Source: Botryobacter ruber
GTDB taxonomy: Bacteria > Bacteroidota > Bacteroidia > Cytophagales > Hymenobacteraceae
Direction: 5' to 3'
Assembly (NCBI RefSeq): GCF_003347595.2
Contig: NZ_QCZK02000020.1
Span: 21,002-85,001 of the forward strand
DNA: 64,000 nt
Each line of letters begins with the position of its first letter. The first letter of the stretch is position 1. Under the pieces are notes generated by a model. The model was not told where the DNA came from. It searched no databases and worked only from the letters and a program-made list of their open reading frames with translations. The position numbers and the translations under genes were made by a program. Of this stretch, positions 9,023 to 18,016 are shown one piece after another.

Positions 9023-10414
9023 TTACTGTATCGCCCCGCCTGCTTTTGTAAGTTTTTTAACTGTATTGTTCTTGCCCTTGTTTTCCTGCACCGGGCCGCG
9101 TGTTGCGATGGTGCTGTTGCTGGCTTTCTCGCCGATAACTACCGGCATGGTGGTTTCGTTGCAAAAGGTTAGGTTCGCGGTTTCTCCCTCACCGTAGGGC
9201 GACATAGATTCGCCGTGTTCGGGATGGGTGTAGCCAATCAGGATGGGCAGCGGCTTTTTTCGGTTCTTTCCTTTCGCAGCTTTCAGGGTTACCGTGTTAT
9301 TGCTGCCCTGTATGGTCGCCAGCGCATGCACGTTCATATCCGACTCAGAAGGTACTACCTCCATCTCCACATGCACGTTGCTACCTTCTACAAACAGAAG
9401 CGGGCCGTAATTTGCATCGCCTTTGCAATTGATAACCACGGCATCGTTGCCTACCCAATAGGCACGCTCGGTGCCGATGGTGGTGCAGTTCTCCAGTCGG
9501 ATGCCGCCGTTGGTTCTAAGCTCAAAACCGCCGCGGGTGTTTTTGGCCGTGCAATTTTTAAAACTGATGTTCTTGTTGTTATTATAGGTCCGGAAACCAT
9601 CTTCGCACAAAGATTTCATATAGCCAGGCGTCACAATGTATTCTCCTTCGCGGTTCTTGGTCCAGGTGCGGAATTGCACGTCAACAGCCGGACCGGAGGT
9701 TTCTTTCAGAATATCATCGGTAGACCGGGACTCTCCTTCCACGTAGCAATCTTCAAAATAAATTTCTCCCGCATTTTTCTGGATATAGAAACCATGGCCA
9801 AACGATCTCATGTAAAGCTTGCAACCATTAAGCCGCGTGTTACTCCCGGTAATAAGTACGCCACTGTGTTTCTGGTGCCTGATGACGTCTGGCCCTCCCT
9901 TTCCGAACAAGTCGCCGTAGCCGTAGGGAAAGGAGCCCCGAACTAAAAAATTAGTATTTCGCAGTGTGTTTCCAGTTCCGGCTATTTCCAGCAAAGCACC
10001 GCCAGGAGAAGTTCCGTTGCCGATACAGGTAATATGAAGGCCGCTGAGTGTGTTGCTGTTGCCCGAAATAACGAACTCGCTTGTATGGATTGGTGGCTTG
10101 AGTGCTGTGCGCAGTTCCGTATCCACTTCCAGCTCCACTCCTTCCAGGTTAAACGCATTGTTACTGCCACTAAAGGTGATGAACTGGAATTCCTTCCGTT
10201 CGCGTCGTGCAGCCATGGTCTCCAGGGGCAGGTAGTCGGTGAGCTTGTACTTTCCAGGTTTCATGGTAACGGTGTTGCCGCTTTTCGCTGCATAATCTGC
10301 CAGCTCTTTCACGCTGGCAATGGTTACCTTCTCGGCCTGCGCCAGGAGCGGGAACGTTACGGCAACTATAAAGGTAATGAGGTGCAGGAAGATTCTTCTG
10401 TTTTGTTCTGTCAT
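9023..10414 (-). CDS. Secreted right-handed parallel beta-helix protein, PL6-like
   Basis: The 463-residue protein has a signal peptide (LHLITFIVAVTFPLLAQA) and successive short beta-strand coils rich in Asn (SGSNNAF, SGNSNTLSG, TGNTLRNTN, TGSNTRLNG, GSNNTVTL) typical of a right-handed parallel beta-helix. The N-terminal motif ASVKELADYAAKSGNTVTMKPG resembles polysaccharide lyase family 6 / chondroitinase-B proteins, and the internal KHSGVLITGSN and GFELRTNGG coils fit such folds. I cannot identify the Lys/Arg catalytic pair of PL6 with confidence, so a lyase or a non-catalytic binder are both possible. Its own regulatory element and terminator make it a single-gene unit in the PUL. Confidence 0.7.
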   Translation of the reverse strand: MTEQNRRIFLHLITFIVAVTFPLLAQAEKVTIASVKELADYAAKSGNTVTMKPGKYKLTDYLPLETMAARRERKEFQFITFSGSNNAFNLEGVELEVDTELRTALKPPIHTSEFVISGNSNTLSGLHITCIGNGTSPGGALLEIAGTGNTLRNTNFLVRGSFPYGYGDLFGKGGPDVIRHQKHSGVLITGSNTRLNGCKLYMRSFGHGFYIQKNAGEIYFEDCYVEGESRSTDDILKETSGPAVDVQFRTWTKNREGEYIVTPGYMKSLCEDGFRTYNNNKNISFKNCTAKNTRGGFELRTNGGIRLENCTTIGTERAYWVGNDAVVINCKGDANYGPLLFVEGSNVHVEMEVVPSESDMNVHALATIQGSNNTVTLKAAKGKNRKKPLPILIGYTHPEHGESMSPYGEGETANLTFCNETTMPVVIGEKASNSTIATRGPVQENKGKNNTVKKLTKAGGAIQ

Positions 10415-10512
10415 TTGATTATTTGATAAAAGCCATCTGTATGGCTAACTTTAAAGGATTGCAATACCGGTTATAACTAAATGAAAGTGTGGGTACAATA
10501 ACACCTATCATC

Positions 10513-10542
10513 ATAGAGTTATTGTAACCACATTTTAGACAG
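10513..10542 (-). promoter_or_regulatory. PUL bipartite element, copy 2 (beta-helix gene)
   Basis: In gene direction: CTGTCTAA, then ACTCTAT, with 16 bp between TGTCTAA and CTCTAT. It lies about 100-130 bp upstream of the ATG at 10414. Confidence 0.65.
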
Positions 10543-10649
10543 CCTTTAAAGATAATTTTGCAAGACGGCTGCTGCTTGCGTACCTACACCTCTTGAGATG
10601 CTCAGGAATATTTTACGAGAAGCGCGTATTCAAAGCACTGATTAGCTTT

Positions 10650-12116
10650 TTACTTGAGTAAGTTTTCTGTATTCCTGTTTTCAGTATTTATAAAGGAAAC
10701 CTCCTCCACATGCTCGCCTACAAATAATCCTGCCATATCAGAGGTTTTATACCAGGCGGGCTTTCCATTCATTTTATCATGGATGATTTCTCCGTTTATC
10801 TTCAGGTTTTCGAAAACGATTTTCTTTATTTTTCTTTCTTCGTTGTAACCTGCTATGATAGACAAGGTAGCATTGTTACCGGTATAGGAGATGTTTTTAA
10901 ACAGTAAATTTTCAATTCCTTTTCCGGGTGCCGTACAGTATTTTGGATTGTAGAAAATTCTGATGTTGACGAGCTGGCCTTGCCGGAAATTCTCTATCCG
11001 AATATCCTCGAACCGGACGTTCCGAATCAGGTTATTATCTCCCCCATTGATAGCGAGGCAACCCTGGTAATCTATCTGCGCTTCTTTGTGGTCGAGGATA
11101 TCAATGTTTACATAATTCAGATTCTCGATAACATCGGGATTAACTGAGTTGCCGTGAATACCGATAAAAATAGGATGCGCCACATCGGCCCAAAGGCTGG
11201 AGTTCTGCATTGTTATATTTTTGCTGCCGCCAACAAAGCCTTTGCGGGTGGCATACACGGTAGTGCAGTCGTCGGAGTTGCGGCAAAACACACCATCCAT
11301 TAGCACGTTGTTACTTGCAAATACATTCAGGCCATCGCCCCAGCCATAGTAGCTGATGCTTTTAATATTACGAAGCGTTACATTGTCGGAGCCACCTGTG
11401 GCGCATTGCGTTAAAAATATTCCCTCTACCAGCACATTTTGGGAATTGGCAATGTGCACCCCCATCTTCACCGTGTGCTCTACCATACCCCGGCCAATTA
11501 CCTTCACATCCCGCGCGTCGTGAATCAGCAGCTGTCCGCGTAATACGGCATCTCCGGAAATATAAACTGTTTTGCCGGATGGGACATTAAATTTCTGGTC
11601 CTTGAATTCATGTATGCCCGGACCAAAGAAGATAACATTGGGGTCGTTCTTTTTGGGAACGAACTCCAGCATGGGGTTGGCAAACAGATGCAGGTTATGG
11701 AAAATATCTCCGTTGACTTCAACGGAAAGGTTTCGGGGCTGGTCGAGCGTGAAAGTCAGGTTGTTCTTATCCACCTGATGCTGAATGCCGTAGGACAGCG
11801 GGCGAATCCTGGCCGTTTCTATGGCACCTTTGTTATAGGTAACCATCACTTCCACTTTACCCGAAAAATCAAACGAAGCCATGGAAGCATCTTTAACAGT
11901 GTGCTTGGCATTCACTACTTCATCCACCTTTACCAGGTACTCAGGAAGGTCCTGCCATTTCTGACCAGGTATCCGCACTTTCACAGTAAAATCATCATTC
12001 AACAAAGCACCTTTGGGAGCGGTGTAGGTTTGCAGTCTGGTTTGGGCCTGCACCGGGTTAGCTTTAACCAGAACCGTGCAGAAAACGAAAAGTAGTAATA
12101 GCCGCATTGAACGCAT
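10650..12116 (-). CDS. GH28-like beta-helix glycoside hydrolase
   Basis: From the ATG at 12116 the product is 488 residues. The open frame runs 37 codons further into the upstream GH97 gene, but the signal peptide (MRSMRLLLLFVFCTVLVKANPVQA) fixes this start; an ATG at 12107 is an equally good alternative. A beta-sandwich N-terminal part (to about 150) is followed by a right-handed parallel beta-helix of the GH28/GH49 clan (ISGDAVLRGQLLIHDARDVK, VIGRGMVEHT, GWGDGLNVFASNNVLMDG, CRNSDDCTTVY). The paired Asp residues in GDGLN and NSDDCTT match the acidic cluster of polygalacturonase-type enzymes. It would hydrolyse a glycan fragment in the periplasm. The ATG lies just past the stop of the GH97 gene, so the two are probably co-transcribed. 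Confidence 0.75.
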   Translation of the reverse strand: MRSMRLLLLFVFCTVLVKANPVQAQTRLQTYTAPKGALLNDDFTVKVRIPGQKWQDLPEYLVKVDEVVNAKHTVKDASMASFDFSGKVEVMVTYNKGAIETARIRPLSYGIQHQVDKNNLTFTLDQPRNLSVEVNGDIFHNLHLFANPMLEFVPKKNDPNVIFFGPGIHEFKDQKFNVPSGKTVYISGDAVLRGQLLIHDARDVKVIGRGMVEHTVKMGVHIANSQNVLVEGIFLTQCATGGSDNVTLRNIKSISYYGWGDGLNVFASNNVLMDGVFCRNSDDCTTVYATRKGFVGGSKNITMQNSSLWADVAHPIFIGIHGNSVNPDVIENLNYVNIDILDHKEAQIDYQGCLAINGGDNNLIRNVRFEDIRIENFRQGQLVNIRIFYNPKYCTAPGKGIENLLFKNISYTGNNATLSIIAGYNEERKIKKIVFENLKINGEIIHDKMNGKPAWYKTSDMAGLFVGEHVEEVSFINTENRNTENLLK

Positions 12117-12183
12117 CTGATGATTTTGAATTGATTTTGCAATAGTTTTGAAATAGGTTCCGGAACCTTCTCTCCCGCCTTCC

Positions 12184-14211
12184 TTACAGCGTTTGCTTGG
12201 GCAACTTCTTATACTGTTTTGCAGCATTGCCCGACACCGGCTCCAGATGGATAGCTGCTCCGCCGCTTGCTTTTAATTTAAACCGCAGTACGTCTTTTGC
12301 ATCTACAAGGTATTTCTGCACCCCCACTTTTGTTTTGGTGGTAGCCTTATCGTCATCCACATAAATATGCGCCACATACTTCTGCTTCGGGTCTGCAAAG
12401 TTCAGGGGCACGCTCACCTGCCGGGCCTCGTTGTTAGTAATAGCGCCTACAAACCAGTTGTCTCCGCTGCGGCGGGCGGTAACGATATGCTCGCCAATCG
12501 CTCCGCTCAACACGCGGGTGTCGTCCCAGACGGTTTTTACCTTTTCGAAGAATTCGATTTCTGGCTCGCCGCCGTAATGCGCGGGGGTATCGTACCAGTA
12601 CATGTACTGCAGCGGGCTGTAGGTCACCACCGACAGGGCCAGCTGGTGCGCACGTGTGGTTTTGATGCGGTTGTTATAGTAGCAGATGGTGTAGTCGCCG
12701 GCACCAGCTATGTAGCGGGTGAAGGGCAGGATGGTATTATGGGTTGCGTCCGGCATTTCTTCATTTCCGCGGATACCTTCCTGCGTCATCAGGTTGGGGT
12801 AGGTACGGCTGAAACCAGTAGGGCGGTACTCGTCGTGAATGTTGACCATGAGCTTGTGTTCTGCTGCTTTCTTTACAGCCTCATGCATCCAGTTCGACCA
12901 GCGGTTGGAACCAATCTGCACAAACCCAAACTTAATGCCTTTCAGCCCCCACTTCTGGTATAGCGGAAAAAGCTCATCCATTTGCTGCACGAGGGCACGC
13001 TGATTGACATAAACGATGACACCAATGTTTTTTTCAGCTGCATACTTTGTGAGCTGCTCCATATCAATATCCCTGCTTTCAATTACTTTGGTGGCATCGG
13101 AAGCTACTTTCATTTCGGGACCGTACCAGCCGGCATCCAGGTGCACGTACTGCAGGTTGCGGGCATGCGCAAAATCCACACTTGCCTGCGCCTCCTTCAT
13201 GCTTAATCCGGAGCGGAACACTTTGCCCGGCTTTATCCAGGAGGTGTCTTTTAGCTTATTCTCCGGGTTCAGGTTTAAAATGAGGTAGTTATTCTGTATT
13301 AAATCGCCTGGTCTTTCAGCTGCCATAACTACACGCCACGGCGTGGAATAAGGCGTGATGGCATCCACGTTATCATACATGGAAGCCTGGAGTGTGTTGG
13401 GTTTGGTGTCGCTCAGGCGAAACTTAGTTCTGGCGTAGTCCACCATTTCGGCTTCGGTTAACGATACCGTGAGCCCGTTTTGCAACGTCATGGTTAAAGG
13501 TCGCTCGCTTTCGTCTGTCCAGCCTTTGAGCGGCAGCAGGTTGTATGGCCCCTGTGCCCAGCGTTCGTGGTAGGCCATGGTGCCTTCGGGCATCGTAAAC
13601 TGGGTCTGCTCGCCGGTGATGTGCATAAAGAGCCCATTGTTATTTTCGGGGAAATGGTAGCGGTACGCCACGCCTTCGTTGTAGGCCCGCACCACTACAT
13701 GCAGCTGATAGCTTCTGCGGCGGTCGTAGGAAGTACCACCGTGGCCTTCAGCGGTGGCATCTCCGGCACCAAACTTTTCAAACTCCACTACCATTTCGTT
13801 GTAGTGGTCGCGGACGGTGCTGCGCTCCCCATAAACAGGCTTCCAGGAGGTGTCGTTGGAGGAGCGGCTTACGTTTTTCAGGTCCAGGTTTTCGCCCCAT
13901 AGTTGGCTGGGGTCGTTCTCGATGGCCAGTGCCGACTCGAATAGCTGATTTTCGACCAGCACACCCAGCTCCGACTCCAGAATAACGGGTTTGCCTTTAT
14001 AGCTGACCTCGTAATACATTTGCTTTTTACCGGCCGGTGAGGCTTTCTGGTAAAAAGTAAACGTGTAGTTCTTATCCGGGGAGGTAAGGCTATGGCGGGT
14101 GTTATCAATTACCTGTTGTGCCGAGACTGTTCCCCAAAACAGGAATCCACATGCAAACAGCATTATTCTGTTCCATAAAGCTCTGCTGGTTTTTCTGTTA
14201 CTCATAATCAT
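12184..14211 (-). CDS. GH97 family glycoside hydrolase (first copy)
   Basis: The 675-residue protein has a signal peptide (MLFACGFLFWGTVSAQ), the N-terminal beta-super-sandwich and the central (beta/alpha)8 barrel of GH97. Key segments are PVYGERSTVRDHYNE, GIKFGFVQ (about 426-432), NIHDEYRPTG (Glu about 461) and TQEGIRGNEE (Glu about 478 and 483). Retaining GH97 enzymes have an Asp nucleophile in the strand where this protein has Gly (KFGF). The glutamates in HDEY and QEG are the general bases of the inverting, SusB-like branch, so I infer an inverting alpha-glycosidase. It leads a unit with the GH28-like gene and shares the GH97 architecture with the protein at 18017-19930. Confidence 0.9.
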   Translation of the reverse strand: MIMSNRKTSRALWNRIMLFACGFLFWGTVSAQQVIDNTRHSLTSPDKNYTFTFYQKASPAGKKQMYYEVSYKGKPVILESELGVLVENQLFESALAIENDPSQLWGENLDLKNVSRSSNDTSWKPVYGERSTVRDHYNEMVVEFEKFGAGDATAEGHGGTSYDRRRSYQLHVVVRAYNEGVAYRYHFPENNNGLFMHITGEQTQFTMPEGTMAYHERWAQGPYNLLPLKGWTDESERPLTMTLQNGLTVSLTEAEMVDYARTKFRLSDTKPNTLQASMYDNVDAITPYSTPWRVVMAAERPGDLIQNNYLILNLNPENKLKDTSWIKPGKVFRSGLSMKEAQASVDFAHARNLQYVHLDAGWYGPEMKVASDATKVIESRDIDMEQLTKYAAEKNIGVIVYVNQRALVQQMDELFPLYQKWGLKGIKFGFVQIGSNRWSNWMHEAVKKAAEHKLMVNIHDEYRPTGFSRTYPNLMTQEGIRGNEEMPDATHNTILPFTRYIAGAGDYTICYYNNRIKTTRAHQLALSVVTYSPLQYMYWYDTPAHYGGEPEIEFFEKVKTVWDDTRVLSGAIGEHIVTARRSGDNWFVGAITNNEARQVSVPLNFADPKQKYVAHIYVDDDKATTKTKVGVQKYLVDAKDVLRFKLKASGGAAIHLEPVSGNAAKQYKKLPKQTL

Positions 14212-14290
14212 CTATGTACTACTATTTTATTTAATTGTGCGCTGGCTACCAAATATGGTCTAAGCGAAAAATTCTGGACTTCTTTTCACT

Positions 14291-14320
14291 ATAGAGCGTT
14301 TGTTCGTTTGATTTAGACAA
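14291..14320 (-). promoter_or_regulatory. PUL bipartite element, copy 3 (GH97/GH28-like unit)
   Basis: In gene direction: TTGTCTAAAT and CGCTCTATAG, 16 bp between the TGTCTAA and CTCTAT cores. It lies about 80-110 bp upstream of the ATG at 14211. Confidence 0.65.
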
Positions 14321-14356
14321 TATACTGCTCCTTATTCAGCTTTGACTACAAAAAAA

Positions 14357-14386
14357 TCAGCCGATGCGCTGTAGCTGCACCGGCTG
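14357..14386 (-). terminator. Intrinsic terminator of the GH127-type gene
   Basis: TCAGCCG (14357-14363) pairs with CGGCTGA (14380-14386) and is followed by seven T on the minus strand. It lies 29 bp after the stop of the arabinofuranosidase gene. Confidence 0.85.
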
Positions 14387-14414
14387 ACCACGTTAAAATA
14401 AAATCCTCTTTAAA

Positions 14415-16403
14415 CTACTTCTTTGAAAGCGGGCTCTTAAAGTCCCAGTACACCACGTACCGCTCGCGGTGCAGGTTATAGTAAGGTACCAGCATCACTT
14501 CTTTTCCTGTTTGAGTTGAATTGGTTTTAAAAGTTAAAGCCTGTCCTTTTACCGGCTTCAGCCAGTTATTTATTTTATCGCCGCTTGCCAGGAGCGTGTG
14601 CTCTAAGCTTTCCGGGATGTTGTAGTCGTAACCATAGTACTGGTAGGGGTCTGCAGGATTATGGTCTGGAGCTGTTCCCACCATTCCTTCTGTTCCCATT
14701 TTCGCAGCTAAAATTACTGGTCCATACGCAATTGCTGCTTTGGAAGGGTTGTCATTAGCTGCCACTAAGCGCAGCGACATCGGGTAGGTTACCTCCACTC
14801 TGTCGCCATTCTTCCAATTGCGGCTCAAGGTGATGTAGCTGCCTGGTTTTTCGCTGATACTTACTTTTTTACCGTTTACTTTTACAGTCGCGCCAGAGGT
14901 CGCCCAAGATGGGTAACGCAGGTAGAGCGGCATGTTAATGGCATCTTTTGTCCGGATAGTTAAGCGGGTTGTTTCTTCTTCAGGGTAATTTGTTTCCTGA
15001 AGAATCTTCACGCCTTTCTCCTGCCAGTTCAGCTCGGAAGGGATGAACAGGTTCACGTACACCCCTTTGTTATCGTGGTAGTAAATGCCTTCGCCGTACT
15101 TGGAGTGGCTCTCGAAACCGGAACCTACGCAGCACCAGAAGGATTGGTCGGGGGTGCTGTATAACCTGTAGGAGCCCGGCTTCATGGGTGTAAAATAAGT
15201 CACCATGCCGGTTGAGGGGTCCTGCTGTCCCAGGATGTGGTTGTAGAGGGCCTGCTCGTAATAGTCGGCATATTTTACATCGGGCGTCCAGGTGAACAGG
15301 TGGCGGGTCACCTTCAGCATGTTGTAGGTGTTGCAGGTTTCGCTTGTATTACCGGTCAGGTGCTCCGATATTTTGCCCGGCTCAAAGAAATGTTCTTTGT
15401 CGCTGTTTCCGCCATGGGCATAGGTATGGTTGCGGATAACGGTATCCCAGAAGAAGGTGGCTATAGTTTTTTGCTTCGGGTCGGCGGTGAGCTCGTAGCC
15501 GCGGGCTTCGCCTGTAATTTTTGGGATGACCGTATTGGCATGCAGTGGGTTCAGTTCATCCTTTTGGTTGGCCAGTGGGTCGAGTACTGCGTTGTGGTAG
15601 AACATTTCCGCCAGCTTTTTATGCTCCGGGTTACCGGTAATGGAGTACAGGTTATACCAGGCATCATTCATACCACCGAACTCGTTGCGGAGCATCAGGG
15701 CCAGCTGCTCTTTGGAAAGTGGCGAAAGCTTTTTGTAAGCCCAGGAGGCCATTTTGTTTTCAACATCCAAGGCTTGTTTGTTACCTATGTGCACGTATAC
15801 ATCCGTGAAGCCTGCAAACAGCTTGTGCAGCGTGTACCAGGGCGCCCATACCCTTTTGCCTGCAATGTTCCGGTCGATGTAGTTTTGCGGATAAGCACTC
15901 AGGTAGCCGTCCTGATTCAGCACCTCCTGCACTTCGGCCAGACCGGCCACCAGGCTGTCTGCTTTGAGTTTAAACGCTTCGTTGCCGGTAGAAGCATATT
16001 GCAGCGCCAGGCCAGACATGATATGCCCGATGCTGTGGCCACGCAATTCCATGTCCAGGGCTTCCCAACCGCCTAGCGGCTTTGGCATTTTGGTAGGACT
16101 GTTCTTCTTATCTGTAAACATCCCTGCATTCACCCGGAAGCTGTGCAGCAGGCGCTCGTTCGGCAAGGACAGCAACCATTTGCCTTCCCGCTCCATATTA
16201 TCCTTAAACAGGCTGTTATGCACCCGCACATCTTTCAATTCGAAACTGTAAGCCTTTATAGGTGCCTTTACCGGAACTACCACTTTATCCTGATGCTGCC
16301 CCGGGTAGAGCGATTGGGCCACCGAATTGTCAGGCTGTAAAACCAGAAGAGATAAAACAAGGCATTTAACAGGAAGCGCTACTTTGAACAAGAATTGTTG
16401 CAT
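14415..16403 (-). CDS. GH127/GH146-type beta-L-arabinofuranosidase
   Basis: The start is placed at the ATG at 16403, which opens on a signal peptide (MQQFLFKVALPVKCLVLSLL); an in-frame extension to 16523 has no such feature. The 662-residue product has the DUF1680 fold. The zinc and nucleophile motif of GH127 is present: SETCNTYNMLK (Glu and Cys near 355) and FWCCVGSG (tandem Cys near 424, the first being the presumed nucleophile). Family members remove beta-linked L-arabinofuranose by a retaining mechanism. This indicates arabinose or a related furanoside side chain on the PUL substrate. It is a single-gene unit with its own element and terminator. Confidence 0.88.
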   Translation of the reverse strand: MQQFLFKVALPVKCLVLSLLVLQPDNSVAQSLYPGQHQDKVVVPVKAPIKAYSFELKDVRVHNSLFKDNMEREGKWLLSLPNERLLHSFRVNAGMFTDKKNSPTKMPKPLGGWEALDMELRGHSIGHIMSGLALQYASTGNEAFKLKADSLVAGLAEVQEVLNQDGYLSAYPQNYIDRNIAGKRVWAPWYTLHKLFAGFTDVYVHIGNKQALDVENKMASWAYKKLSPLSKEQLALMLRNEFGGMNDAWYNLYSITGNPEHKKLAEMFYHNAVLDPLANQKDELNPLHANTVIPKITGEARGYELTADPKQKTIATFFWDTVIRNHTYAHGGNSDKEHFFEPGKISEHLTGNTSETCNTYNMLKVTRHLFTWTPDVKYADYYEQALYNHILGQQDPSTGMVTYFTPMKPGSYRLYSTPDQSFWCCVGSGFESHSKYGEGIYYHDNKGVYVNLFIPSELNWQEKGVKILQETNYPEEETTRLTIRTKDAINMPLYLRYPSWATSGATVKVNGKKVSISEKPGSYITLSRNWKNGDRVEVTYPMSLRLVAANDNPSKAAIAYGPVILAAKMGTEGMVGTAPDHNPADPYQYYGYDYNIPESLEHTLLASGDKINNWLKPVKGQALTFKTNSTQTGKEVMLVPYYNLHRERYVVYWDFKSPLSKK

Positions 16404-16544
16404 GATAAAAATTTTAATGAATTTTATAGTGAAGTTGATGAACAGCTTCGAAATCGCTTCATATCTTGAAAAGAATCTGTTTTGCACCAGCCTCCACACC
16501 CTCAGCCGCCCTATACCGGGCACCGGTGAAGAGTGTTCACATTA

Positions 16545-16574
16545 ATAGAGTTGTCCTAATATCAATTTAGACAA
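16545..16574 (-). promoter_or_regulatory. PUL bipartite element, copy 4 (GH127-type gene)
   Basis: In gene direction: TTTGTCTAAAT and ACTCTATTAAT, 16 bp between cores. It lies about 140-170 bp upstream of the ATG at 16403, supporting that start over 16523, which would leave under 25 bp. Confidence 0.65.
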
Positions 16575-16627
16575 ACAGGCTGGAATAAAAGTTGTTTAGT
16601 CCCATTTTTTCTACTTCCTGCCAACAA

Positions 16628-16664
16628 ACAAAGCCTTCACTTCCTGGAGAAGCAAAGGCTTTGT
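16628..16664 (-). terminator. Hairpin after the GH88 gene
   Basis: ACAAAGCCTT (16628-16637) and AAGGCTTTGT (16655-16664) form a perfect 10-bp stem 22 bp past the GH88 stop. The T-run on the minus strand is short (TTTG), so termination may be partial. Confidence 0.65.
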
Positions 16665-16685
16665 TGAATTAAACTATCAGAGTTG

Positions 16686-17933
16686 TTACAGCGCTGCTAC
16701 TTTCTCGCCTGCGTTAAGCCTTTTCAGGCGCAGCAGCGCTTCGATGTAGTAATAGTCCGCGTAAATAATAGGCACGTCCAGTTCCGTTTTGTTTGGCCAG
16801 TGACCGGTAGAGTGCAGCAGGAGAGCATTGTTCTGTCCTCTACTCTGGTACTTGTCTGACGAAAGGGACGCTATCATCTTTTCGGCTGCATTTCTATACT
16901 TGTCTTTTAACTGCTGATTATCACCCATAGTGGAAAGCTCGAGCAGTGCAGAGGCTGTGATGGCTGCTGCAGAAGCATCTTTTGGCTCGTTGGGAATATT
17001 GGGTGCATCAAAATCCCAATAGGGCACCATGTCCTCCGGTAGCCTTTCAAGGTAACGGTCTGCCAGTTTTTGCGCTGTTTCCAGAAAGTCTTCTCTTCCT
17101 GTTTCGCGGAAGCAAAGCGTGAAGCCATAAATGCCCCAGGTCTGCCCCCTGGCCCACATAGTGTTGTCGGCGTAGCCCTGGTGGGTGACACCTTTTATAA
17201 ATTCGCCTGTTTTATCGTCGTACACCGCCACGTGGTACATGGAGTTGTCGGGGCGGATGTGGTTTTTCATGGTTACTTCTGCGTGGCGCACAGCCATGTC
17301 GTAATAGTCTTTACGCCCGTTTTTGGCGGCCCAGAACAACAGCTCCAGATTCATCATGTTGTCTGCAATGGTATTGTGGGGCCAGTTCATTTTTTGCACC
17401 ATGCCCGGCCACGAAAGTATAGTACCAACTGTCGGGTTGTACAGCGTTACCAGCGAATCGGCCGCTTCGAGCAGCACCTCTTTGTAAGCAGGATTCTTGG
17501 TTAGTCTGTAGCCGTTGCCATAGCTGCAATAAAACATGAAGCCCAGGTCGTGGTCCCATTTATTCTGCACCAGTATCGGCTTTAGCGCTTCGGTAAAACC
17601 TTCGGCTTTTCCTTTAATCGTGTTGTCGTTGCTGTACTCGTAGGTATACCAGAGTATACCAGGCCAGAAACCGCTGGTCCAGTCGTTGATGGTGACGTAG
17701 TTCCACTGCTGCTGACCCGGTGTGATGTTACGTGGCACACTGTCGTATGATGGAATTACTGCCAATGCTTTTTTTACCTGTGCTTCGCAATACTCCAGGT
17801 TTTGGGTTACGATTGCCGGGTTGATGTTTTCGCTGGAGGTGGTGCCGGTGCTATTGTTACCCGAGCACGCACTAAAAAGCATACAGGCTGCTGCAAGCAG
17901 TACAGCGCCATTTCGTTTGCTGAACAATTTCAT
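16686..17933 (-). CDS. GH88 unsaturated glucuronyl/galacturonyl hydrolase, lipoprotein
   Basis: The 415-residue protein begins with a lipoprotein signal (AAACMLFSACSG, lipidated Cys about 23). The body is the six-hairpin alpha/alpha barrel of GH88 (unsaturated glucuronyl hydrolase). WDHDLGFMF (Asp about 127) and HNTIADNMMN (Asp about 191) correspond to the two catalytic aspartates of the family; WARGQTWGIYGF and DNTMWARG are further signature blocks. GH88 enzymes hydrate the 4,5-unsaturated uronic acid left at the non-reducing end by polysaccharide lyases, so this enzyme acts after the lyases of this locus. It is probably a periplasmic or surface-anchored enzyme. Confidence 0.9.
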   Translation of the reverse strand: MKLFSKRNGAVLLAAACMLFSACSGNNSTGTTSSENINPAIVTQNLEYCEAQVKKALAVIPSYDSVPRNITPGQQQWNYVTINDWTSGFWPGILWYTYEYSNDNTIKGKAEGFTEALKPILVQNKWDHDLGFMFYCSYGNGYRLTKNPAYKEVLLEAADSLVTLYNPTVGTILSWPGMVQKMNWPHNTIADNMMNLELLFWAAKNGRKDYYDMAVRHAEVTMKNHIRPDNSMYHVAVYDDKTGEFIKGVTHQGYADNTMWARGQTWGIYGFTLCFRETGREDFLETAQKLADRYLERLPEDMVPYWDFDAPNIPNEPKDASAAAITASALLELSTMGDNQQLKDKYRNAAEKMIASLSSDKYQSRGQNNALLLHSTGHWPNKTELDVPIIYADYYYIEALLRLKRLNAGEKVAAL

Positions 17934-17974
17934 GTTTGTATAATTGTAAAAATAAATTTGCTTAATCTATAAAG

Positions 17975-18004
17975 ATAGAGGCAAGTGAATTTAGATTTAG
18001 ACAA
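17975..18004 (-). promoter_or_regulatory. PUL bipartite element, copy 5 (GH88 gene)
   Basis: In gene direction: TTGTCTAAAT and GCCTCTATCTTTA, 16 bp between cores. The downstream half here also comes close to the Bacteroidetes -7 box (TAnnTTTG). It lies about 40-70 bp upstream of the ATG at 17933. Confidence 0.65.
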
Positions 18005-18016
18005 AAGCACGGATTT

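Noticed and set aside
12117..12227. Extended N-terminus of the GH28-like gene
   Set aside because: The extension overlaps the GH97 gene, and the signal peptide begins at the ATG at 12116.
16404..16523. Extended N-terminus of the arabinofuranosidase gene
   Set aside because: No conserved sequence; the signal peptide begins at 16403 and the PUL element would sit too close to the upstream start.
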